Assembly: GCA_029817715.1 (NCBI GenBank)
Contig: JARUPY010000398.1
Location: forward strand, 2,356,001-2,420,000
Direction of reading: 5' to 3'
DNA: 64,000 nucleotides
Source of the DNA: Melastoma dodecandrum
Lineage: Eukaryota > Streptophyta > Magnoliopsida > Myrtales > Melastomataceae
Shown: piece by piece, positions 28,729 through 37,483 of the stretch
How positions within the stretch are numbered: position 1 is the first letter of the stretch
Layout: each line of letters starts with the position of its first letter
Program-made: the position numbers and the translations under genes
The notes under the pieces: generated by a model
What the model saw: the letters and a program-made list of their open reading frames with translations, nothing else
What the model was told of the DNA's origin: nothing
Databases searched by the model: none

Positions 28729-29370
28729 TCAGCCCAGCATCTCCATCGAGCGCTGCGCCCGAGCGGTGATCGCCGCCCAGTCCCCCGCCTCGACCAGCTC
28801 GGCCGGGGCGAGCCACGAGCCGCCGACCGCGAGCACGTTCGGAAGCGCGAGCCACGTCGCGGCCTGCTCCTCCGAAATGCCGCCGGTGGGGCAGAATTTG
28901 ACCTGCGGGAACGGACCAGCCAGCGCCTTCAGCGCCGGAATGCCGCCCGCCGGCACGGCCGGGAAGAACTTCATCGCGTCGAAGCCGCGCTCGAGACAGG
29001 CCATGATCTCCGACGCCGTCTGCACGCCCGGCACGAAATCGAGCCCCGTCGCGGCGGCCGCGTCGAGCAGGGCCGGCGACGCCCCGGGCGAGAAGGCGAA
29101 GGACAGGCCGAGGCTTCGGCACAGCTCGAGGTCGCGCGCATTCAGAACGGTCCCCAGGCCGACGATGGCCTCCGGCACCTCCGCCTTGATGCGCTGCGCC
29201 GCGCCGGCGCCGGCCGCCGTCCTGAGCGTGATCTCGAGCTTCCGCACGCCACCGGCGCACAGTGCGCGGGCCAGAGGCACAGCGTGCCCTTCGGACGCGA
29301 TCGTCAACACGGGAACGAGACGCGCCCCGCTCAAGAGAGCGGCCGGTCCCCTCGCAGGTCGTCCTGTCAT
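28729..29370 (-). CDS. eda: KDPG aldolase (2-dehydro-3-deoxy-phosphogluconate aldolase)
   Basis: Splits KDPG into pyruvate and glyceraldehyde 3-phosphate, completing the Entner-Doudoroff pathway. Glu in RKLEITLRT and the Schiff-base Lys in DAMKFFPA match the class I aldolase site; FCPTGGI binds phosphate. ATG 29370 is preceded by AAAGAGGTGATC. At 213 residues it has the normal length. It is transcribed in the same direction as edd and located upstream of it, so the two are probably co-regulated. Confidence 0.93.
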   Translation of the reverse strand: MTGRPARGPAALLSGARLVPVLTIASEGHAVPLARALCAGGVRKLEITLRTAAGAGAAQRIKAEVPEAIVGLGTVLNARDLELCRSLGLSFAFSPGASPALLDAAAATGLDFVPGVQTASEIMACLERGFDAMKFFPAVPAGGIPALKALAGPFPQVKFCPTGGISEEQAATWLALPNVLAVGGSWLAPAELVEAGDWAAITARAQRSMEMLG

Positions 29371-29567
29371 GCGGATCACCTCTTTGGCCGGACGCGCGAT
29401 GCATCTCGCGCGCCAGCCCCTTCCGTAAGGTCGGCCGGGAGTCTGGCACATGCGGCGGCGGCAGGCCACCGAGCCGTCAGGCGACGGATTCGACCGCAAG
29501 GCCCGGGACGCCGCGCGTCGCAACATGCGCGAACCTCGGCTGGACGCGAGACGCCCGGAGCCCGACA

Positions 29568-30644
29568 ATGATGCCCATGCCAGCAGAGCCCACCCGGCGG
29601 GACGACAGCGCTTGGCGCGCCGTCACCGCGCGCGATACGGCGGCCGACGGCCGCTTCGTCTACGCGGTGCGCACGACCGGCGTCTACTGCCGGCCGTCGT
29701 GTCCCTCACGGACGGCACGGAGGGAGAATGTCACCTTCTTCGCGAGCGGCGAGGAGGCCGCGCGTTCCGGCTTCCGTCCGTGCAAGCGCTGTCGCCCGGA
29801 CGAAGCCGGCGAGGCGGCCCGCCAGGCGGAACGCGTCGCGCGCGCGTGTCGCCTCATCGAATCGGCCGAGGAGACGCCGACGCTCGCGGCGCTCGCCGCC
29901 GATGCCGGCCTCAGCCCGCACCATTTTCATCGCCTCTTCCGGGCCGCGACGGGAGTCACGCCGAAAGCCTATGCCGCGCAGCGCCGGGCGGACCGCCTCG
30001 CCGCCGAGGTGACGCGGGCGCCGACGATCACGCAGGCTGTCTACGAGGCCGGCTTCAGCGGCCCGAGCCGCTTCTACGAAGCGGCCAAGGACCGGCTCGG
30101 CATGGCGCCCGCCGACTACCGGACGGGCGGCCGCCGACAGAGCATCCGCTACGGGGTCGCCGCCTGTTCGCTGGGAGTCGTGCTCGTCGCCGCGACCGAC
30201 AAGGGCATCTGCGCGATCCTTCTCGGGGACGATGCGGGCGCGCTCGTCACCGAACTCGCGGCACGCTTTCCCGCCGCCGAGCGGCTGGGCGCGGACGCCG
30301 CCTTCGAGCAGTTCGTCGCGCGCGTCGTCGCCTTCGTCGATCAGCCGGCGGGACGGCTCGATCTGCCGCTCGACATCACCGGCACGGCATTCCAGCAGCG
30401 CGTGTGGGAGGCCCTGCGCCGCATCCCGGCCGGCACGACAGCGACCTACACGGACGTCGCCTCCGCGATCGGCGCGCCCCTCGCTCATCGCGCGGTCGCA
30501 GGCGCGTGCGCGGCCAATCCGGTCGCGATCGCCGTGCCGTGCCACCGCGTCGTGCGGTCGGACGGCGGTCTGTCCGGCTATCGCTGGGGACCCGAGCGCA
30601 AGCGCCGCCTCATCGAGCGCGAGCGCGCGGCGACCAAGAGCTGA
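29568..30644 (+). CDS. ada: Bifunctional Ada: transcriptional activator and O6-alkylguanine-DNA alkyltransferase
   Basis: Repairs O6-methylguanine and methylphosphotriesters and activates the adaptive response. Three parts are visible: an N-terminal zinc domain with Cys41, Cys45, Cys72 and Cys75 (GVYCRPSC and PCKRC; Cys41 is the methyl acceptor for phosphotriesters), an AraC-type helix-turn-helix region (about 85-185), and the C-terminal alkyltransferase with IAVPCHRVVRS (Cys325 accepts the alkyl group). Consecutive ATGs at 29568, 29571 and 29577 make the exact start uncertain. No alkA or alkB is adjacent. Confidence 0.92.
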   Translation: MMPMPAEPTRRDDSAWRAVTARDTAADGRFVYAVRTTGVYCRPSCPSRTARRENVTFFASGEEAARSGFRPCKRCRPDEAGEAARQAERVARACRLIESAEETPTLAALAADAGLSPHHFHRLFRAATGVTPKAYAAQRRADRLAAEVTRAPTITQAVYEAGFSGPSRFYEAAKDRLGMAPADYRTGGRRQSIRYGVAACSLGVVLVAATDKGICAILLGDDAGALVTELAARFPAAERLGADAAFEQFVARVVAFVDQPAGRLDLPLDITGTAFQQRVWEALRRIPAGTTATYTDVASAIGAPLAHRAVAGACAANPVAIAVPCHRVVRSDGGLSGYRWGPERKRRLIERERAATKS

Positions 30645-30645
30645 G

Positions 30646-30864
30646 CTACACCATCCGCGGATCGACGCGCGGCGCCCCGCGACGCCGCGACTCCGTCTCG
30701 GAGTGAATGACGAGCCGGGCCAGGTCGTCGCAGCTGAGGACACGACCGCCGAACCGATGCGCCACCGGCGCGAGACCGGCGTCGCGCAGCTCCGCCACAT
30801 GCGCCAAGGCGCTCCGGGCATCGGCGGTACCGTAAACATCGAGGGACGTGCGGATCACGAACAT
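30646..30864 (-). CDS. Small hypothetical protein
   Basis: 72 residues beginning MFVIRTSLDVYGTADARSAL, with a plausible alpha/beta start and a charged C-terminus, no signal peptide and no membrane segment. It ends one base past the stop of ada on the other strand. No family is recognised. The codon pattern fits its neighbours; no clear ribosome site is seen. Confidence 0.45.
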   Translation of the reverse strand: MFVIRTSLDVYGTADARSALAHVAELRDAGLAPVAHRFGGRVLSCDDLARLVIHSETESRRRGAPRVDPRMV

Positions 30865-31019
30865 GCCGCCAAGCTATCACGCGGCGCGACGCGTGCGGGG
30901 CTCCGTCGCCGAAGATTGGATCGCTTGCAATCAACGCCTGCACGAGTCGCAGTGCGTGCGCCGCGCCGGTGCGCTAAGGGGATGACGGCAACGGAGTTGG
31001 CCTCGAGGAAGGAAAGCGC

Positions 31020-31487
31020 ATGAGCACGTCCGTGACGCTGCACGTGAACGGCGACGCGAGGACCGTCGCCATCGACGACCCCGATACGCCGCTCCTCTAC
31101 GTGCTGCGCAACGATCTCGGCCTGCACGGGCCGCGCTTCGGCTGCGGGCTGGGCCAGTGCGGCGCCTGCACGGTGCATGTCGATGGGCAGGCGGTGCGCT
31201 CCTGCATCACGCCCGTCTCGAGCGTCGGAGAGAAAACCATCGTGACGCTGGAAGGCCTCGGGTCGGGATCGACGCCGCATCCCGTGCAGGCCGCCTTCAT
31301 CGAGGAGCAGGCCGTGCAATGCGGCTATTGCATCAACGGCATGATCATGCAGGGCGCGGCCTTTCTCGCGCAGAACAAATCGCCCAGCGAAGACGACATC
31401 AAGCAGGCCCTGGCCGGCAACCTCTGCCGATGCGGCACGCATCTGCGCATCGTGCGCGCGCTGCAACGCGCCGCGCAGGCGATTTGA
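31020..31487 (+). CDS. iorA: 2Fe-2S subunit of molybdenum hydroxylase (isoquinoline 1-oxidoreductase alpha type)
   Basis: The electron-transfer subunit of a xanthine-oxidase-family hydroxylase. 155 residues carry two [2Fe-2S] clusters: the plant-ferredoxin type with Cys42, Cys47, Cys50 and Cys62 (GCGLGQCGAC), and the second with Cys101, Cys104, Cys136 and Cys138 (CGYC, NLCRCG). It is 11 bases upstream of the catalytic subunit gene. The IorA/IorB architecture lacks a FAD subunit, so electrons probably go to a cytochrome or quinone. The substrate could be an N-heterocycle or an aldehyde. Confidence 0.9.
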   Translation: MSTSVTLHVNGDARTVAIDDPDTPLLYVLRNDLGLHGPRFGCGLGQCGACTVHVDGQAVRSCITPVSSVGEKTIVTLEGLGSGSTPHPVQAAFIEEQAVQCGYCINGMIMQGAAFLAQNKSPSEDDIKQALAGNLCRCGTHLRIVRALQRAAQAI

Positions 31488-31498
31488 GGGAGGCGGAC

Positions 31499-33721
31499 AT
31501 GAACGCTATCGACCGCCGTTCCTTTCTCGCCGCCACCGGGACGCTGACCGTCGGCTTTGTCCTCAAACCAGCGCTGGCTGACCCTGCCGCGCGGCAGGCG
31601 CAGAACGAAGTCGCCGAGGTCTATGCGCAAAAGACGATCGCACCGACCGACGTCGACGCCTATCTCGCCATCGACGCGAAAGGACAGGTCACGCTCTTTT
31701 CCGGCAAGGTCGATCTCGGCACCGGCGTCGAGACCGCCCTGACGCAGATCGCGGCCGAGGAACTCGACCTGCCGCTCGACCGCGTGACCGTCGTCCAGGG
31801 CGACACGGCGCTGACGCCGGATCAGGGACCGACCTACGGCAGCCTCTCGATCCAGAAGGGCGGCGTCGAGATCCGGCAGGCGGCGGCGACCGCGCGCCAC
31901 ACGCTGCTCGCGGAAGCCGCGAAGAGGCTCGGCGTCGCACCCTCGGAGCTCGACGTCACGGATGGCACGATCAAGGCCCCCTCGGGCGCGACGACGACCT
32001 ACGCCGACCTCATCGGCGGTAAGCGCTTCGACCTGAAGCTCGACCCGAAGGCCCTGCCGAAGAACCCCGACCGGTTCACGATCGTCGGGCGTCCCGTGGC
32101 GCGCCTCGACATTCCACCGAAATGCACCGGTGCGTTCACCTACATGCAGGATTATCGCGTGCCGGGGATGCTGCACGGGCGCGTCGTTTGGCCGCCCGCG
32201 ATCGGCGCGAGCCTGCAGACCGTCGACGAGGCTTCGGTCTCGGACGTCGTCGGCCTCGTGAAGGTGGTCCGTGTCGGCAACTTCCTCGGCGTCGTCGCGA
32301 AGAGCGAGTGGGCGGCGATCAAGGCCGCTCGCCAACTCAAGGCGAGCTGGTCGGCGTGGGAGGGGCTGCCGGAGCAGGCCAAGCTCTGGCAGCACGTGCG
32401 CGCGACGAAGGTCGACCACGACGACACGACGAGCTCGAAGGGCGATGTCGAGGCCGCCCTCGGGGCCCCGGGTGCGAGGCGCCTCAAGGCGAGCTACGAT
32501 TTCGCGATCCATACGCACGGCTCGATCGGTCCGTCCTGCGCCATCGCGGAGGTCAAGGACGGCAAGGTGACGTGCTGGACCGCCTCCCAGGCGACGCACA
32601 ACCTCTCGAAGCAGCTCGCGTTCATGCTGCGCCTGCAGCCGGACGCGGTGCGCTGCATCTACGTCGAAGGCAGCGGATGCTACGGCCGCAACGGCCACGA
32701 GGATGCGGCGGGGGATGCGGTACTGCTGTCCCGGGCCGTCGGCGCGCCGGTGCGCGTGCAATGGAGCCGCCAGGACGAACATGGTTGGGACCCCAAGGGT
32801 CCGCCGACGTTGGTCGATCTCGAAGGCGCGCTCGACGCCGACGGCAAGCTCACGGCGTGGTCGTCGCAATTCTTCATTCCGCAGGGCGCCGCCGGCCTCG
32901 TGCCGCTGATGCCGGCGATCCTCGGCGACCTGCCGCATACCGATGTGCTCTCGCCGGGCGGCATCACCGGCAACACGGCGATCCAATACGCCGTCGCCAA
33001 CGTGAAGACCGTGGCCCACCGCCTCGCCACGACGCCGCTGCGTCCCTCCTGGATCCGCACGCCCGGGCGCATGCAGAACACCTACGCCAACGAGAGCTTC
33101 CTCGACGAACTCGCACTGGCGGCGGGCGTCGACCCGTTCGAGTTTCGCGAGCGCCTGCTCGACGACACGCGCGGGCTGGACGTGCTCGACCGGCTGAAAG
33201 CGCTCGCCGGGTGGCGGACGCCGGATCCGCGGCGCGACCGCAGCGGGGACGTGCTGACGGGCCGCGGCATGGCCTATGTCAAATACGAGCTGATCCGCAC
33301 CTATGTCGCCGGCGTCGCGGATGTCGCGATCGATCGCAAGACCGGCAAGATCCGCTGCACGAAGTTCGCCGTCGTGCAGGATTGCGGGCAGATCATCAAC
33401 CCGGACGGCATCCGCAACCAGCTCGAAGGCAATATCGTGCAGACCGTGAGCCGCGCCCTGATCGAGGAGGTGACGTTCGACCGCTCGGCGGTGACGAGCC
33501 TCGACTGGGCGAGCTACCCGATCATCACCTTCCCCGACTTGCCGGAGGTGTCGATGGACCTGATCGACCGCCCGCACGAGCCGCCGTGGGGCGCGGGCGA
33601 GCCCTCCGCCGCCATCGTGCCGCCGGCGATCTGCAACGCCGTCGCCGATGCACTCGGCACACGGCTGCGCTCCATCCCCTTCAAGCCGGACAAGGTGAAA
33701 GCGGCCCTCGCGCGTCTGTGA
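31499..33721 (+). CDS. iorB: Molybdopterin-binding catalytic subunit (isoquinoline 1-oxidoreductase beta type)
   Basis: 740 residues. The N-terminal RRSFLAATG is a Tat signal motif (preceded by MNAID), so the folded enzyme with its cofactor would go to the periplasm. The molybdopterin domain follows and ends with PPWGAGEPSAAIVPPAI, where the Glu in the GxGEP pattern is the expected catalytic base of molybdenum hydroxylases. ATG 31499 has GGGAGGCGG upstream. This single-chain catalytic type is typical of IorB and of periplasmic aldehyde oxidases. No cofactor maturation genes (for example XdhC) are next to it. Confidence 0.88.
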   Translation: MNAIDRRSFLAATGTLTVGFVLKPALADPAARQAQNEVAEVYAQKTIAPTDVDAYLAIDAKGQVTLFSGKVDLGTGVETALTQIAAEELDLPLDRVTVVQGDTALTPDQGPTYGSLSIQKGGVEIRQAAATARHTLLAEAAKRLGVAPSELDVTDGTIKAPSGATTTYADLIGGKRFDLKLDPKALPKNPDRFTIVGRPVARLDIPPKCTGAFTYMQDYRVPGMLHGRVVWPPAIGASLQTVDEASVSDVVGLVKVVRVGNFLGVVAKSEWAAIKAARQLKASWSAWEGLPEQAKLWQHVRATKVDHDDTTSSKGDVEAALGAPGARRLKASYDFAIHTHGSIGPSCAIAEVKDGKVTCWTASQATHNLSKQLAFMLRLQPDAVRCIYVEGSGCYGRNGHEDAAGDAVLLSRAVGAPVRVQWSRQDEHGWDPKGPPTLVDLEGALDADGKLTAWSSQFFIPQGAAGLVPLMPAILGDLPHTDVLSPGGITGNTAIQYAVANVKTVAHRLATTPLRPSWIRTPGRMQNTYANESFLDELALAAGVDPFEFRERLLDDTRGLDVLDRLKALAGWRTPDPRRDRSGDVLTGRGMAYVKYELIRTYVAGVADVAIDRKTGKIRCTKFAVVQDCGQIINPDGIRNQLEGNIVQTVSRALIEEVTFDRSAVTSLDWASYPIITFPDLPEVSMDLIDRPHEPPWGAGEPSAAIVPPAICNAVADALGTRLRSIPFKPDKVKAALARL

Positions 33722-34467
33722 CGCCCGATGCTCAGCCCGGCGCAAGACCCAGCAGTACGCCGACCGGCACGATCAGAGTGCCGATCGCGAAGATGCCGTC
33801 GCGCGGGCGCGCGGCGGTCAGCGGATTGTAGAAACTGTCCGGGTGGATCGCATATTGCAGCACGGGCTCGAAAGCGAGGCCGCCCGGAAGCTGCAGGTGG
33901 GCGTTCAGTTCGAAGACGAACTCGTTGCCGTTGAAGGGCGCGCCCGTGCCGCCCGCCGCGAAGTTCGCGGCGGCGAGGTAGGCCGTGTAGCTCGGCTTGA
34001 GGCGCTGCCAGTCGATCTTCACGCCGAAGCGGTCGGCCGGCCGAGCGTCGAAAGGCGCCTGCAGCGTTGCGCCGACGTAGACGTCCGAGCCGATCGGAAT
34101 CGTCGAATCGAGTGCCGCTCCCGCGCTGCCGTAGACGGCGATCGCCGTGGGCGACACGGTCTTCTCGCGCCCGCCGTCCGCCCGCCACACGATCTTCTGC
34201 GCCTGCAGCACGACCCCCGACGTGCCCGATCGCATCAGAGGGCCGCCGGGCCGCGCGAGCGAGCCCGCGTTCTCGTCCGCGTGCGACGACGTGTTCACGA
34301 AGCCGGTGACGGCGTAACGGCCGGGATAGGTCTGCGTGTCGAAATCGGTCTTCGAGCCAAGTTCCGCGATGGCTAGAGCGAGATGTTGTCCCGCTGAATC
34401 GATTGGCGATTCTCGAATCGGGTTTTGTCTGATTCAACGTGCTGGCCGGATTTGGAGGCTGGCATGT

Positions 34468-34842
34468 ATGGCACGACCTTACTCGAATGATCTTCGCGAG
34501 CGGGTTGTCGCTCGTGTCGTGGCGGGAGATCGGGTGCGAGCGGTGGCGGCGACGTTTGGTGTCAGCGTCGCCAGCGTGGTGAAGTGGTCGCAGCGGCTGC
34601 GCCGGACCGGCAGCATTGCTCCCGACAAGATGGGGTTCCGGCGCCCGAAGCTTCTCGCGCCGCACCGTGACTGGCTGCTCGCGCGGATGATTGAGGGCCG
34701 ACGCTTCACCTTGCGTGGTCTCCAGCTCGAACTCGCCGAGCGCGGCGTCACGGTCGATTACCGCACGGTCTGGAACTTCGTGCATGCCGAGCAGATGAGC
34801 TTCAAAAAAAACCGTGCTGCCCGCCGAGCAGGATCGTCCTGA
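34468..34842 (+). CDS. IS630 transposase, N-terminal reading frame (OrfA)
   Basis: The helix-turn-helix half of the transposase ([35 protein letters not shown]), with a second winged-helix-like part ([14 protein letters not shown]) in 124 residues. Near the end is an 8-A run (34804-34811) where the frame changes. The OrfB frame is +1 relative to OrfA, so the full transposase needs transcriptional slippage or ribosomal shift at the A run, or the run has gained one A by mutation. TTTGGAGG precedes the ATG. Confidence 0.88.
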   Translation: MARPYSNDLRERVVARVVAGDRVRAVAATFGVSVASVVKWSQRLRRTGSIAPDKMGFRRPKLLAPHRDWLLARMIEGRRFTLRGLQLELAERGVTVDYRTVWNFVHAEQMSFKKNRAARRAGSS

Positions 34843-35410
34843 CGTGGCGCGACGGCGTGCCCGGTGGAAGGCGCATCAGCATCGCCTTGATCCAAAGCGC
34901 CTGGTCTTCATCGACGAGACCTGGGCGAAGACCAATATGGCGCCGCTGCGCGGCTGGGCTCGGCGCGGACATCGGCTCGCGGCCAGAACACCGCACGCGC
35001 ACTGGAAGACCTTGACCTTCATCGCGGCCCTGCGCTGCGACAAGATCACGGCGCCCGTCGTCTTCGATGGCCCGATCAACGGCGAAAGCTTCCTCGCCTA
35101 TGTCGAGCAGGCCCTCATCCCGACGCTCGCGCCAGGCGACGTCGTCGTTCTCGACAATCTCGGTTCGCACAAGGGCAAGGCCGTGCGCGCCGCGATCCGC
35201 GCCGCGGGCGCCAAGCTCTTCTTCCTGCCGCCCTACAGTCCCGACCTGAACCCGATCGAGCAGGTCTTCGCAAAGCTCAAGAACGCGCTCCGCAACGCCG
35301 CCGAGCGGACCATCGAGTCGACATCGAATGCCATCGCGGCCGCGCTTAAATCCTTCAGCCCAACCGAATGTCAGAACTATCTCCGTAACTCCGGATACGC
35401 TTCAGCCTGA
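34814..35410 (+). CDS. IS630 transposase, catalytic reading frame (OrfB)
   Basis: The catalytic half, with DDE signatures VFIDETW (first Asp), [11 protein letters not shown] (second Asp) and [18 protein letters not shown] (final Glu), as expected for IS630. No good ribosome site precedes a start, so translation probably depends on frameshift from OrfA at the A run. The stop codon (35408-35410) lies inside the right terminal repeat. It appears intact, with 198 residues from the nominal GTG at 34814. Confidence 0.88.
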   Translation: MLPAEQDRPDVARRRARWKAHQHRLDPKRLVFIDETWAKTNMAPLRGWARRGHRLAARTPHAHWKTLTFIAALRCDKITAPVVFDGPINGESFLAYVEQALIPTLAPGDVVVLDNLGSHKGKAVRAAIRAAGAKLFFLPPYSPDLNPIEQVFAKLKNALRNAAERTIESTSNAIAAALKSFSPTECQNYLRNSGYASA

Positions 35411-36237
35411 GAGCATCTCGCTCTAGCGCACCCGTCGTCTTCTCCTCGCCCAGATCGTAGCCGATGCGCTTCGCATCGTTCGTCGAGAAGACGCCCGCCT
35501 GCGCATAAAGTGAAGGCGTCAGCTTATAGCTGAGGTTCGCGCCCCAAACCGAATATTGCGGCGAGGTGAAGCCGGCGTTGAAATAGAGGATGTTCTGGAA
35601 GCAGCTGTCGAGCGACTGGCACATCGGCAGCGCGTAATAGCGGTTGGGATGGGTGCGGCCGATCTCGAAGTCGAGCCTGTCGCCGAGCGCCTTCTGCTCG
35701 AATGTGGCGACCGAGATCACGGCCGTACGGACGTTGTAGGTTCCCTGGTAGCCGAGCTTCGAGTCGCCGACCTGCGCCAGGAAGTTGCGATCGTTGGCCT
35801 CGAGGCCGAAGATCGTCGTCTCGTAATGGAGCGACGAGCCGGCGAGGTCCGTTCGCTTCGAGAGGTCGAGATCGACGCCCAGAATGTCGTAGAGCGAGTT
35901 CTCGGCATGCCCGGGAGCGAGGCCGGCGCTCGGGTTGGCGGTAAAGAAGTCCAACGAAAGGGCATGGAACGTGAAGCCGTCGTCCGCCAGCGAGTCGGCG
36001 AGCGGTGCCAACGGACCGTTCCGGCCCGACGGCGCGTTCGACTTCGCGAGGCCCGGGATGAGCTTGGGATTGACGTCCTCGTCGATGGCGCCCGGAGGCC
36101 GGTTGTCGGCCGACTGCGCCTGAGCGACCCTGCCGACGGCGAGCAGGACTGCGAAGGCGACCATGCGCGCGCGGCGCAGGCGAGCGCCACGGCGCGCATC
36201 GACCAGATCGGCCATGAACTCGCCCCCCGGCTCGTCG

Positions 36238-37473
36238 TCAGCTCCAGGCGTGGAGCGGCGGGTTGACGCCGTTCAGCGCGTAATTGCCGAGGATCGCGTA
36301 TTTCCAGCGCACGGGGTCGTGCAGCGTGTGCGTGCGCGCGTTGCGCCAGTGACGATCGAGATTGTGCTCCCCGAGGGTCGAGCGTGCTCCGGCGAGTTCG
36401 AACAGCCGGTTCGTCGCCGCGATCGCCACTTCGGTCGACAGGACCTTGGCTTCCGCCACCGCGATCTGCGCCTTCGCGACGCTTTCCGCCTCGGGCGCCG
36501 CGACAGCCGCGTCGACCGCACGCCCGGCGAGATCGAGCAGCGCCTGCGCCGCATGGAGGCGCAAGGTGAGATCGCCCACCGCCTGAATCGTGTAGGGGTC
36601 CTGCCACGCATGGTCGACGCCCGCATCGACCCACGGGCGGCTGGCCCCCCGCACGAAGGCGATCGTGTCCTCGATCGCGGCGCGTGCGATGCCCGTATCC
36701 ACCGCTGCCTGGATGATCTGGAAGATCGCGCCGTCCGCCGTCGGCACCTCGTAGCCTTTGTATCCCGGCACGAGGTGCGTCTTCGGTACGGCGACGTCGT
36801 CGATCAGCACGGTGCCCGAGAGCGTCGTGCGCTGCCCGAAGCTCGACCAATCGTCGATGACGGTGAGGCCCGGCGCGTCGCGCTCGGCGATGGCGTACCA
36901 GGCGCGCCCCTCGCCATCGACCGCGACGATGGGCACGAGATGCGCGCGCAACGCGCCCGTCGCATAGAACTTGCGCCCGTTGACGACGACATGGTCGCCA
37001 CGATCCGAGATCGTCGTCTCGAAATCGGCGGCCCGTTTGGAGCCGAACTCCGAAAAGGCGTTGCCGAAGCGCACGCCGCGCAGAACCTCGCGGAACAGCA
37101 GCGCCTGCTGGGCGTCGTCCGACACCGTGCGGATGGCAGCGACCACGCCCAGGTGATTCTGCGGGATCTGGCCCAACGACGGATCGGCGGCGGAGACGAT
37201 CTCGATCGTCTTGGCGAGCGTCGTGTAGGACAGCTCCGGTCCGCCGAACGCCTTCGGCACGTTGATCGACCAGAGACCGCTCTGCGAGTAGGCGTCCAGC
37301 TCCTCGACCGGCCAGCGACGCTCGCGATCGCGCACGGACGCCTCCTCGCGAAAGCGCGCGGCGAGCCCGTTCGCGACGGCGATCGCCTCGTCGTCGCTCG
37401 CGATCACGTGCGCATCGGCGCGCGGCTTGGCGAGCGCGGGCACGCCGTCTTTGGTCGTCACGGCAACGTTCAT
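36238..37473 (-). CDS. sfnB: SfnB-family sulfur acquisition oxidoreductase, copy 1
   Basis: An acyl-CoA-dehydrogenase-fold flavoprotein of 411 residues, related to SfnB from dimethyl-sulfone users; its exact reaction is unsettled. Family patterns are RDRERRWPVEELDAYSQSGL, NVPKAFGGPELSY, GRKFYATGA and the C-terminal [17 protein letters not shown] 37473 follows AGAGGG. It is 10 bases downstream of sfnG, in the same transcript, and upstream of the porin. Confidence 0.9.
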   Translation of the reverse strand: MNVAVTTKDGVPALAKPRADAHVIASDDEAIAVANGLAARFREEASVRDRERRWPVEELDAYSQSGLWSINVPKAFGGPELSYTTLAKTIEIVSAADPSLGQIPQNHLGVVAAIRTVSDDAQQALLFREVLRGVRFGNAFSEFGSKRAADFETTISDRGDHVVVNGRKFYATGALRAHLVPIVAVDGEGRAWYAIAERDAPGLTVIDDWSSFGQRTTLSGTVLIDDVAVPKTHLVPGYKGYEVPTADGAIFQIIQAAVDTGIARAAIEDTIAFVRGASRPWVDAGVDHAWQDPYTIQAVGDLTLRLHAAQALLDLAGRAVDAAVAAPEAESVAKAQIAVAEAKVLSTEVAIAATNRLFELAGARSTLGEHNLDRHWRNARTHTLHDPVRWKYAILGNYALNGVNPPLHAWS

Positions 37474-37483
37474 CGCGCCCTCT

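Larger units (their letters stand above)
34376..35423 (+). mobile_element. IS630-family insertion sequence, 1,048 bp
   Basis: Terminal inverted repeats at 34376-34398 and 35401-35423 match in 19 of 23 positions (the outer ten, gagcgagatg, are identical). TA occurs on both sides (34374-34375 and 35424-35425), the target duplication used by the IS630/Tc1 group. The element encodes a two-frame transposase on the plus strand, opposite to the porin it interrupts. Confidence 0.95.
33732..36215 (-). pseudogene. OprB-like outer membrane porin, interrupted by an IS630 element
   Basis: A porin gene split in two. The N-terminal half (35426-36215) has a signal peptide, a Pro-rich linker and beta-barrel strands (HALSLDFFTANPSAGL, YYALPMC, SYKLTPSLYAQAGVF). 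The C-terminal half (33732-34373) continues with VYVGATLQAPF and LPGGLAFEPVLQYAI and ends with the barrel. Both halves are in the same frame once the element and one TA are disregarded, so disruption is probably recent. Family: carbohydrate-type OprB porins. As the last gene of the sulfur locus it may have admitted sulfonates or sulfones. Confidence 0.85.

Noticed and set aside
31325..33745. An 806-residue minus-strand open frame opposite iorB
   Set aside because: It has no domain signature and mirrors the codon bias of iorB; such long antisense frames are common at this GC content.
34376..35423. Possible misassembly rather than a true insertion
   Set aside because: Terminal repeats, TA duplications, DDE motifs and in-frame flanks agree with a true IS630 insertion.
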